From NCBI GenBank assembly GCA_934553185.1, contig CAKTFF010000078.1, positions 1 to 8,256 on the forward strand: a DNA stretch of 8,256 nt, given 5' to 3'. The notes below the pieces were generated by a model. The model was not told the DNA's origin. It saw nothing but the letters and a program-made list of their open reading frames with translations, and did no database searches. The translations under genes and the position numbers were made by a program. Origin of the DNA: an uncultured Devosia sp. GTDB lineage: Bacteria; Pseudomonadota; Alphaproteobacteria; Rhizobiales; Devosiaceae. How positions within the stretch are numbered: position 1 is the first letter of the stretch; the number at the start of each line of letters is the position of its first letter. This document shows, piece after piece, positions 1 through 5,304 of this stretch.

Positions 1-694
1 GCACCCATGGCAAGGCGAAGCGCCACCAGCGGCGCGGCTCGGACGGTCGCGAGGCCGCCCCATCGGGAATACGCTTGATGGAGGTTACCACAAAACCGAA
101 ATGCACAAGAGCAATGGCAACATAGCCCAGGGCGATGGCCCACAGCATTACGGAGAACCCATCAGCGGGCACGCTAAAACCCATGGTGGCGAGAAACGCC
201 CCAAGAACGATCATCGGGCGGAACATGGTATCAGCGAAAAAGCCGGCAAATGGCCGCTTGAGGCCAACCAACAATGCCCCATTAATGTAGACCAGCGCGG
301 TGCCGAAGGCGAGCAGCACAACCGGTATCAAGTGCTGCGCGATGACGCTTTCTCGCTGCCCCAGCAGATCGAGCACAGGCCCACCCAGCACCAGCAGCAG
401 GGCCAGCGCGGCCACCACATGGCCATAGGAGCGGACCAGGAACACCACAAACTGCTGCCGCTCGCCGCGCGCCCGATACTCGGCGGCAAAATATGTACCC
501 ACCGTATGAAAACCAAGCGGCATGACCACCGCGATCAGGTTCACCGTGGCGATAACAACGAGATATTCGCCCAGCAGTTCAGCGCCCCAGATGCGGGCAA
601 TCAGCGCCTGGACAACAAAGATCAGCCCGGCGCCGGCGAGACGCGCCCCAAAGATGATGGTGGACTGTGACGCAAGGCGCCGATGGAGGCTCAT
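1..694 (-). CDS. Polysaccharide flippase (Wzx/MATE-like), 5' part, runs off left edge
   Basis: Integral membrane protein, probably a lipid-linked oligosaccharide flippase that moves polysaccharide repeat units across the inner membrane. Only the first 231 residues are inside the window and no stop is reached. I read hydrophobic segments at about residues 12-34, 43-66, 83-107, 121-144, 158-173 and 181-203. They are separated by short basic loops such as RRL near the N-terminus, EYRARGERQ near 72-80 and KRIP near 207. The amphipathic start followed by a GAR motif near residues 16-18 and a WGAELLGEY stretch near 36-44 is typical of the polysaccharide-synthesis/O-antigen transporter superfamily. 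The ATG overlaps the TGA of the upstream transferase gene (ATGA), which suggests translational coupling. Substrate is unknown. Another MOP-superfamily transporter is possible, but the surface-polymer role fits the neighbour. Confidence 0.8.
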   Translation of the reverse strand, partial: MSLHRRLASQSTIIFGARLAGAGLIFVVQALIARIWGAELLGEYLVVIATVNLIAVVMPLGFHTVGTYFAAEYRARGERQQFVVFLVRSYGHVVAALALLLVLGGPVLDLLGQRESVIAQHLIPVVLLAFGTALVYINGALLVGLKRPFAGFFADTMFRPMIVLGAFLATMGFSVPADGFSVMLWAIALGYVAIALVHFGFVVTSIKRIPDGAASRPSEPRRWWRFALPWV

Positions 695-1878
695 TCAGCC
701 GCCTCATCCGATCCTGATTTGACCAGCGTCGACTTCGTCTTGGGGTTGCGCCAGCCATCCACCTTGCGCTTGAGCGCATAGCCGGCGTCACGCGCGGCAA
801 AGGCACCTACGCCGAAGATAAAGGCCATAGGCTTGCTGGCATAGTTGGCAACCGGTGGCACCGGGCGGATCACGCCGGCGTCGCCCACCATGCCTTTCTT
901 GAACTGATGGAGGCCCTGAAAGCCATCGGTGCCCCCCAGGTCGTACCAAGTGGCTTGGGTATTGTCCCGCAGCCAGCGGATCACATGCCAATGCATGAAG
1001 TAGCCGGCACGCAGTGGCAACGCCTCGTCGTTGCTGGCCCCATAAAGGTAAACGGCACGATCCCCGGCCTTGAAGATGATGGCGCCATAAACCAGCTTGC
1101 CCTCGTGGCGCACGAAAAATAGCTCGGGACGCAGACCTGGCACATCAATGGCCATAAGGTCGGGAACGGTCTCGAAAGCCGAATGGTCGGTAAACTGCTT
1201 GCGGTCAGTCATCGCCGCATAAAGCGTATTGAACGCCTCGATCTGCTCAGGCCCTGCATGCTCGAAGGTGAGACCTGCTTTTTCGCTCTTGTTGAGCTGA
1301 CGCCGCCAGGTCTGGCCGAAGCTCTTGCGCAGAGCGGCGTCGTCGAGGCGCAGATTGACGATATAGCGGTCGGGGAAGCCAAGCTCTGAGCCGCGCTTGA
1401 AGCCGCGGGCGATCAGCCGCTCGTATTCACCGTTCATCGGCTCGATCGAAGCCCGCGGCAGGATGGACAGCATAAAGCCGCGCCGGTCGGCATACTCGGC
1501 CACCATGGCCTCGATCATCCCGGCATGGATGGCTTCACCATCGGGGCGGTGGACATCCTTGAGCATGGGCGCCCATTTTGCCACGGCGATCCGGGCAAGA
1601 CCGAACGGCAGAGACTGCACCATGATCAATGCGCCGCCCACCACCACCCCATCAAGGGTGAACAGCACCGGCTCCTGCTTGACCGATGGCCAGCGCTTGG
1701 CGGCAAAGGCATGCAGCTGTTCCTGGCAAACCTCGTCGAAGCCGACAACGATGCCATCCCACGCGCTGCCATCGACCACTTGCATCTGCAACCGGACCGC
1801 ACCGATGGCCGTGGTGCGTACGACCTGGCGTGGCTCGGCCGCTTTTGCGTCGACCAATCGTTCGGCAGTGAGGGACAT
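691..1878 (-). CDS. FemAB/GNAT-fold acyl- or aminoacyl-transferase, surface-polysaccharide associated
   Basis: A 395-residue soluble protein with the double-GNAT layout of FemAB-like proteins. The N-terminal half (about 30-170) covers an alternative fold-like unit with LFTLDGVVVGGALI at 72-85. The C-terminal half (about 180-335) begins with a basic WRRQLNKSEKAGL helix at 191-203, includes VYLYGASNDE at 276-285, and ends with YDLGGTDGF at 312-320 followed by FKKGMVG at 326-332. The last block closely resembles the conserved FemA/FemB and Acetyltransf_6 signature. FemAB enzymes transfer amino acids from aminoacyl-tRNA to peptidoglycan precursors. Alphaproteobacterial relatives often sit in exopolysaccharide loci with undefined substrates, so decoration of a polysaccharide is an inference. 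Its stop overlaps the flippase start. An AGGAG lies about 12 nt before the chosen ATG and is partly inside a perfect inverted repeat. Confidence 0.85.
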   Translation of the reverse strand: MSLTAERLVDAKAAEPRQVVRTTAIGAVRLQMQVVDGSAWDGIVVGFDEVCQEQLHAFAAKRWPSVKQEPVLFTLDGVVVGGALIMVQSLPFGLARIAVAKWAPMLKDVHRPDGEAIHAGMIEAMVAEYADRRGFMLSILPRASIEPMNGEYERLIARGFKRGSELGFPDRYIVNLRLDDAALRKSFGQTWRRQLNKSEKAGLTFEHAGPEQIEAFNTLYAAMTDRKQFTDHSAFETVPDLMAIDVPGLRPELFFVRHEGKLVYGAIIFKAGDRAVYLYGASNDEALPLRAGYFMHWHVIRWLRDNTQATWYDLGGTDGFQGLHQFKKGMVGDAGVIRPVPPVANYASKPMAFIFGVGAFAARDAGYALKRKVDGWRNPKTKSTLVKSGSDEAAE

Positions 1879-1882
1879 AGTG

Positions 1883-1913
1883 GTTTCCCGCTCCTATTTA
1901 TTGAGCGGGAAAC
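1883..1913. promoter_or_regulatory. Perfect 11-bp inverted repeat before the transferase start
   Basis: Arms GTTTCCCGCTC (1883-1893) and GAGCGGGAAAC (1903-1913) match perfectly around a 9-nt A/T-rich centre. The repeat ends 4 nt before the transferase ATG. On the minus strand the AGGAG Shine-Dalgarno-like sequence straddles centre and arm, so the element could be an RNA hairpin that hides the ribosome site. It could also be a repressor operator. No T-run follows on either strand, so a simple intrinsic terminator is unlikely. Confidence 0.65.
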
Positions 1914-1940
1914 TAGACCCCGGAAGTGAGCAAATCCCTA

Positions 1941-1963
1941 TTGCGGCACGGCAAATGCCGCAA
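1941..1963 (-). terminator. Hairpin downstream of terC, possible terminator
   Basis: Arms TTGCGGCA and TGCCGCAA form a perfect 8-bp stem with a 7-nt loop, 26 nt past the TerC-family stop on the minus strand. The following minus-strand sequence (TAGGGATTTG) is only weakly T-rich, so termination may be partial. Some transcripts could continue into the transferase gene. Confidence 0.35.
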
Positions 1964-1988
1964 ACTTGGGCCCGTGGTAACCCAAAGG

Positions 1989-2693
1989 CTAATGCGCAGC
2001 TGCAGCAGCCGTGTTGACCGCATGCGGCGTGTAAACGAATGGGATTTCGGGGATCGCCACAAAGGCGCCAAGGCCTTCAAGCGTCATGCGGAGCGCCACG
2101 AACAGGATGATGAGGAGACCAACCCAGGCAATCCAGCGATGCTTATGGAGGAGACCGGCGATAAAGGTCGCGGCAACGCCCATCATCACCACGGACAAGG
2201 CCAGGCCGATGATCAGCGCCTCGAAGTGATGCGCAGCGGCACCGGCAACGGCCAGCACGTTGTCGAGCGACATCGACACGTCGGCAATGATGATCTGGAT
2301 CACCGCCTGGCGCAGGGTCTTGCGCGGCGCCTTGCCACCAACGGTGCCATCGGCATTGGTGTCGGCGTTTTCGAGCGCTTCCTGCGCCTCGTGCTCTTCG
2401 CTGTGCGAGGTCGTCAGCTCGCGATACATCTTCCAGCAGACATAAAGCAGCAGCACGCCACCCGCGATCAAGAGCCCGCCGCCCAGCGCCAGCAACTGGG
2501 TGGTGATCAGGGCAAAGAAGATGCGCAGCAGTGTTGCGGCAAGAATGCCGATCAAAATGGCCTTGCGCCGCACATCCGAAGCGAGGCCAGCAGCGGCCAG
2601 GCCGATCACGACGGCATTGTCGCCGGCCAGCACAAGGTCAATCAGGATGACCTGAACAAGCGAGCTCAGAAAACTCGGGTCGATGCCGAACAT
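1989..2693 (-). CDS. TerC-family (YjbE-type) membrane protein, probable metal-ion exporter
   Basis: A 234-residue integral inner-membrane protein. It carries the two TerC-family acidic signatures inside membrane helices: DLVLAGDNAVVIG at residues 19-31 and DVSMSLDNVLAVAG at 138-151, with the paired D..DN residues taken as the metal site. I read membrane helices at about 9-36, 44-64, 66-89, 131-153, 156-180 and 186-204. A polar acidic loop (about 93-125) separates the two repeats, and the tail is Ala/His-rich. Known TerC relatives export manganese or support metalation of secreted proteins, and other members are linked to tellurite resistance. The substrate here is not shown by sequence. A weak CGAG ribosome site precedes ATG by 8 nt, and a plausible promoter lies upstream. 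The length is normal for the YjbE subgroup. Confidence 0.93.
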   Translation of the reverse strand: MFGIDPSFLSSLVQVILIDLVLAGDNAVVIGLAAAGLASDVRRKAILIGILAATLLRIFFALITTQLLALGGGLLIAGGVLLLYVCWKMYRELTTSHSEEHEAQEALENADTNADGTVGGKAPRKTLRQAVIQIIIADVSMSLDNVLAVAGAAAHHFEALIIGLALSVVMMGVAATFIAGLLHKHRWIAWVGLLIILFVALRMTLEGLGAFVAIPEIPFVYTPHAVNTAAAAAH

Positions 2694-2725
2694 GGTAAGA
2701 TCTCGTTAAGAGGGAGGGTAGTTGC

Positions 2726-2754
2726 CCTATAGCGAGCCAATGGAGTGCTGGAAA
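2726..2754 (-). promoter_or_regulatory. Candidate sigma-70-type promoter for the TerC-family gene
   Basis: On the minus strand TTTCCA (2754-2749) and TATAGG (2731-2726) are separated by exactly 17 nt, each matching consensus at four of six positions. A start about 7 nt further would give a 5' leader of roughly 25 nt. The assignment rests on pattern only. Confidence 0.45.
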
Positions 2755-2778
2755 GTGCACTTGGTGCAAAACTAGCAC
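2745..2778. promoter_or_regulatory. Nested dyad with three GTGC repeats at the terC promoter
   Basis: Inner arms TGCAC (2756-2760) and GTGCA (2764-2768) are flanked by outer arms GTGCT (2745-2749) and AGCAC (2774-2778), with nearly the same centre. Read on the plus strand, GTGC recurs at 2745, 2755 and 2764, close to one helical turn apart. The array overlaps and extends upstream of the proposed -35 box, which is the usual place for an operator. No regulator family is recognised. Confidence 0.4.
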
Positions 2779-2838
2779 AAAGTCTTGCCGCCCAAGCGAC
2801 TTCTACTAGCCAACATCTTCGCGGGGCGCTGAAACGTC

Positions 2839-2862
2839 GAAGGCTCCCAATGGGAAGCCTTC
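2839..2862 (-). terminator. Hairpin 3' of tRNA-Lys, possible terminator
   Basis: GAAGGC-TCCC and GGGA-GCCTTC pair into a 10-bp stem with a one-base bulge and a 3-nt loop, about 10 nt beyond the encoded CCA. The minus-strand continuation is GACGTTT, a poor T-tract, so it may act as a processing or weak termination structure. The stretch between it and the TerC-family promoter region shows nothing else that I can support. Confidence 0.45.
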
Positions 2863-2871
2863 AAAGGACTT

Positions 2872-2947
2872 TGGTGGGCGAGCACGGGTTCGAACCGTGG
2901 ACCCGATGATTAAGAGTCATCTGCTCTACCAGCTGAGCTACTCGCCC
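2872..2947 (-). tRNA. tRNA-Lys (anticodon CTT)
   Basis: The 76-nt sequence folds into a full cloverleaf. The acceptor stem is GGGCGAG with CTCGCCC, discriminator A, and the CCA end is encoded. The D-arm contains AGCTGGTAGA. The anticodon stem is GATGA/TCATC around loop CTCTTAA, placing CTT at positions 34-36. The T-arm is CACGG/CCGTG around TTCGAAC. It decodes AAG, the main lysine codon in GC-rich genomes. It stands alone, transcribed divergently from the mechanosensitive channel genes. No convincing promoter boxes were found upstream. Confidence 0.98.
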
Positions 2948-3080
2948 CTTGCCGGAGCTTCCAAAGTGGCGCCTCTCTAGCAAAGGCAATCTTGGCTGTC
3001 CAGCGCTTCGTGACACTTTCCTCACACCATCTGTTTGCTAAAGTGCCGGCGCCGGATTCCTGGCCAAGCTTAGGGCGCGC

Positions 3081-3932
3081 ATGACACTTCCCCACTTTCT
3101 CGCTGTTCCGTTGGCCTGGCTGGCGAGCAATGCACTCACACTGATTGCCGCGATAGCCATTCTCGTGACCGGCTGGTACCTGGCTGGTCTGGCCTCGCGC
3201 GCCATTGTTCGACTCCTGCCGCTGGCCTATGGCGTCGATAAGAACTTTGCGCCGCTCCTTTCCCAAGTGGCGCGCTACGGCATCGTCATTTTTGCGGTCG
3301 TGACCGCGCTCAACCTGCTGGGCGTCTCCAACGCGTCCATCCTCGCAGTCCTCGGCGCGGCCGGCCTTGCCATAGCGCTTGCTCTGCAAGGCACACTGGC
3401 CAATATTGCAGCAGGCATCATGCTGATCTGGCTGCGCCCCATTGCTATTGGCGAGTTCATCCAGGGTGATGGGGTGGCCGGCGTCGTGGTGGAGATCGGG
3501 CTGTTCGGCACCCGCCTGCGCTCTTCAAGCGGGCTCTTTATCTTTACGCCCAATCAGAAGCTCTGGGCCTCGGCCATCACCAATCACAGCCGCGAGCCAC
3601 GGCGTCGAATCGATGTGGTGGTCAGCGTGCCCGACACGGCTGATATCGCTGTTGCGCGCCGCGCCCTGCTCGACGTCGCCGGCAGGGACACGCGCATACT
3701 CGCCGACCCTGCCCCGGCGGTGCTGGTGGAAAGCTTTTCGGCTGCCTCGGTCAACATGCAGTTGCGGGCCTGGGTCGCTACCGGCGACTACCTGGCGGCG
3801 CTTTATGGGCTGACCGAAGAAGCCAAGCTGGCCCTCAAGCTCGCTCTCAGCCAAACAGCGCAGGAGAGTGTCGGCATTACGGTTGGCCCCGATCCCGCCA
3901 ATCCAAGCCCTGAAACACAGAAGGGAAGCTGA
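3081..3932 (+). CDS. MscS-family small-conductance mechanosensitive channel (first of tandem pair)
   Basis: A 283-residue inner-membrane channel, close to the 286 residues of E. coli MscS, expected to form a heptamer that opens on membrane tension and releases solutes during hypo-osmotic shock. TM1 is about residues 16-38, TM2 about 65-82, and the pore helix TM3 about 85-118. The pore helix has the Gly/Ala-rich LGAAGLA core, pore-lining leucines at about 96 and 100, the QGTL.N hinge at 103-108 and AAG at 110-112. The cytoplasmic beta domain follows, with FTPNQKLWASAITNHSREP at 155-173, then an alpha/beta domain and a polar tail. AGGG lies 6 nt before ATG. A TG-extended TAAAGT (3036-3044) is a possible -10 box, and a CCGGCGCCGG palindrome (3046-3055) follows it. 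The next gene is a paralogue. Confidence 0.93.
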   Translation: MTLPHFLAVPLAWLASNALTLIAAIAILVTGWYLAGLASRAIVRLLPLAYGVDKNFAPLLSQVARYGIVIFAVVTALNLLGVSNASILAVLGAAGLAIALALQGTLANIAAGIMLIWLRPIAIGEFIQGDGVAGVVVEIGLFGTRLRSSSGLFIFTPNQKLWASAITNHSREPRRRIDVVVSVPDTADIAVARRALLDVAGRDTRILADPAPAVLVESFSAASVNMQLRAWVATGDYLAALYGLTEEAKLALKLALSQTAQESVGITVGPDPANPSPETQKGS

Positions 3933-4000
3933 GCCTCGGCGAAAGAGCAACCTTTTGCGCGGTCTATTCTTTTCCCCGCTATAGACTAACGGAGCCCCTC

Positions 4001-4786
4001 ATGAACGACGCCGCCTTTCTGGGCATTTCCACGGCCTGGATCATCGCCAATGTCTGGTCCATGCTGATCGCCCTTGTTGTGCTGGCTGTCGGCTGGATCA
4101 TCGCCCGCGTCGTATCGCAATATGTCTCCCGGCTTCTGTCGCAGCGGCTCAAGCGCGACGTGACCATCGGGCCGCTGGTCGGCCAGGTCGTGCGCTATGC
4201 CATCCTGTTCGTGACCATCATCATCGTGCTGGGACAGTTCGGTGTTGAAACCGCATCGATCCTTGCCGTGCTGGGCGCTGCCGGACTTGCCATTGCCCTG
4301 GCCTTGCAGGGCACCTTGTCCAATATCGCCGCAGGCATCCTCCTGCTGTTTCTGCGCCCCTTCAATGTGGGCGACTTCATCGATGCGGATGGAATTGTGG
4401 GCACGGTGGTGGAGGTTGGTCTCTTCGCCACGCAGCTGCGCACGCAAGACGGCGTTTTCCTGTTCGCGCCCAACTCTAAGCTGAGCAATGCCAAGATCAT
4501 CAACTACAGCCGCGAACCCTCACGCATCGTCGAGATCAAGTTCGACCTGCCGCGCAACGCCGATCTGGCCGCCGCTCGCACAAAGATCGCCGCAGGGCTG
4601 TCGACACAATATGCCAGCGGCGCCAGTCAGCCGGAAATCCTCGTGGATGCCCTATCGGCATCGGCGATGACTTTGGCGGTGCGCGTTTCCGTGCGCAGCC
4701 GCGACTGGTGGGATGCGCGATCGGAGCTGCAGGAGAAGCTGCGAGCCGTGGTGGATGGCGCCGGCGGCTTCGCGCCGCCAGCCTGA
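4001..4786 (+). CDS. MscS-family small-conductance mechanosensitive channel (second of tandem pair)
   Basis: A 261-residue channel subunit of the same type as its upstream neighbour. The two align without gaps over about the first 180 residues, and residues 85-106 of TM3 are identical. TM1 is about 14-37, TM2 about 64-80, TM3 about 85-118. The beta domain contains VFLFAPNSKLSNAKIINYSREP at 152-173 (in part shared with the first copy). It is 22 residues shorter, ending at GGFAPPA, so the final beta-barrel segment and tail are reduced. GGAG lies 6 nt before ATG. The 68-bp gap after the first gene holds no clear terminator, so co-transcription is likely. A perfect GGCGGC/GCCGCC hairpin (4763-4779) sits in its last codons. 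It converges on a small gene only 9 bp away. Confidence 0.93.
   Translation: MNDAAFLGISTAWIIANVWSMLIALVVLAVGWIIARVVSQYVSRLLSQRLKRDVTIGPLVGQVVRYAILFVTIIIVLGQFGVETASILAVLGAAGLAIALALQGTLSNIAAGILLLFLRPFNVGDFIDADGIVGTVVEVGLFATQLRTQDGVFLFAPNSKLSNAKIINYSREPSRIVEIKFDLPRNADLAAARTKIAAGLSTQYASGASQPEILVDALSASAMTLAVRVSVRSRDWWDARSELQEKLRAVVDGAGGFAPPA
4763..4779 (+). terminator. GC hairpin at end of second mscS gene
   Basis: Perfect 6-bp arms GGCGGC and GCCGCC with loop TTCGC lie inside the final codons, close to the convergent stop codons of the channel and the small minus-strand gene. There is no T-tract on either side, so it is only a candidate pause or terminator structure. Confidence 0.25.
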
Positions 4787-4795
4787 GCCTGGGCC

Positions 4796-5002
4796 TTAGT
4801 CGAAACTGAAGCGCCGCGCCCGAAATTCGGAGAAATCAAGAACATTGCTGGCGCGGATAACAGGCTCCGGCCGTGTTTCGTCCATCAGGCTGATCGTGCG
4901 CTCGATGATGTAGCGCAACTGCCGGGAATGGCTGTCTGCACCCTGCAGGATGGTCACGGCCCTTTGCAGATGGTCGCGGGCAAGGACATAGGTTGGCGGC
5001 AT
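4796..5002 (-). CDS. Small hypothetical protein (68 aa)
   Basis: I do not recognise this protein. The ATG is chosen over one eight codons upstream because AAAGGAG sits 7 nt before it, a strong ribosome site. The product is soluble and highly charged, with no signal peptide or membrane segment. Residues about 5-42 (from YVLARDHL to SLMDE) look like one or two amphipathic helices. The C-terminus is ASNVLDFSEFRARRFSFD, a motif-like end with Phe alternating with basic residues. Small helical proteins with a LAR-HL N-terminus and a short basic tail seem to recur as hypotheticals in Hyphomicrobiales, but this is recollection and not shown here. It is convergent with the channel gene and divergent from the aminotransferase, so it is probably its own transcription unit. 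Confidence 0.72.
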   Translation of the reverse strand: MPPTYVLARDHLQRAVTILQGADSHSRQLRYIIERTISLMDETRPEPVIRASNVLDFSEFRARRFSFD

Positions 5003-5304
5003 GGCGAAGCTCCTTTGAGGAATCATTGGGGAGGCGCCGAAGGTGACGCGGGGTGAAGGTGCGCCTCCATGCCTTCCCGGAACTTGCAGGACTGCATCGC
5101 CTTTACTTCAAATTGCTACGGTTGCGCGCCTGCGCCGACAGCCGCGGTTCACGGGCATGTGGCGCCTGTGGGCACTTTGCCGGCCTGTGCAAAAAGCCGG
5201 AAGCCATCAAAGCGGTATCGCTAAGAATGCCTCCTTCCCGCTGGCCCAACACTTCCCAGCCTCGTTACAATGAGCAAAGCCGGTCGCCAGCGAGTCGAAA
5301 GCGA
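5003..5304. other. Divergent intergenic region between small gene and aminotransferase
   Basis: About 300 bp separate two divergent start codons. It holds an 8-bp inverted repeat (GGAGGCGC at 5030-5037, GCGCCTCC at 5061-5068) enclosing a GAAGGTG direct repeat (5039-5045 and 5055-5061). A weaker GCCGGC/GCCGG pairing lies near 5179-5200. I found no promoter boxes with good sequence and spacing for either gene. The plus-strand frame of the aminotransferase is open upstream to 5053, but that stretch encodes a Cys/Arg/Ser-rich sequence without family similarity and is treated as non-coding. Confidence 0.5.

Noticed and set aside
101..670. A 189-codon open frame on the plus strand near the left edge
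   Set aside because: The opposite strand encodes a continuous multi-helix membrane protein translationally coupled to its neighbour. The plus-strand product is His/Gln-rich and low-complexity.
1926..2732. A 268-codon open frame on the plus strand opposite the TerC-family gene
   Set aside because: Its product is an Arg/His/Gln-rich polar sequence with no recognisable fold, while the minus strand encodes a clear membrane protein with family motifs.
2694..2840. Manganese-sensing yybP-ykoY riboswitch before the TerC-family gene
   Set aside because: This class often precedes such genes, but I could not find its conserved loops, and the proposed promoter leaves too short a leader.
3955..3985. Promoter (TTGCGC and TATAGA) for the second mscS gene
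   Set aside because: The spacer is 19 nt and the predicted start would fall within the ribosome binding site, so the gene is more likely read from upstream.
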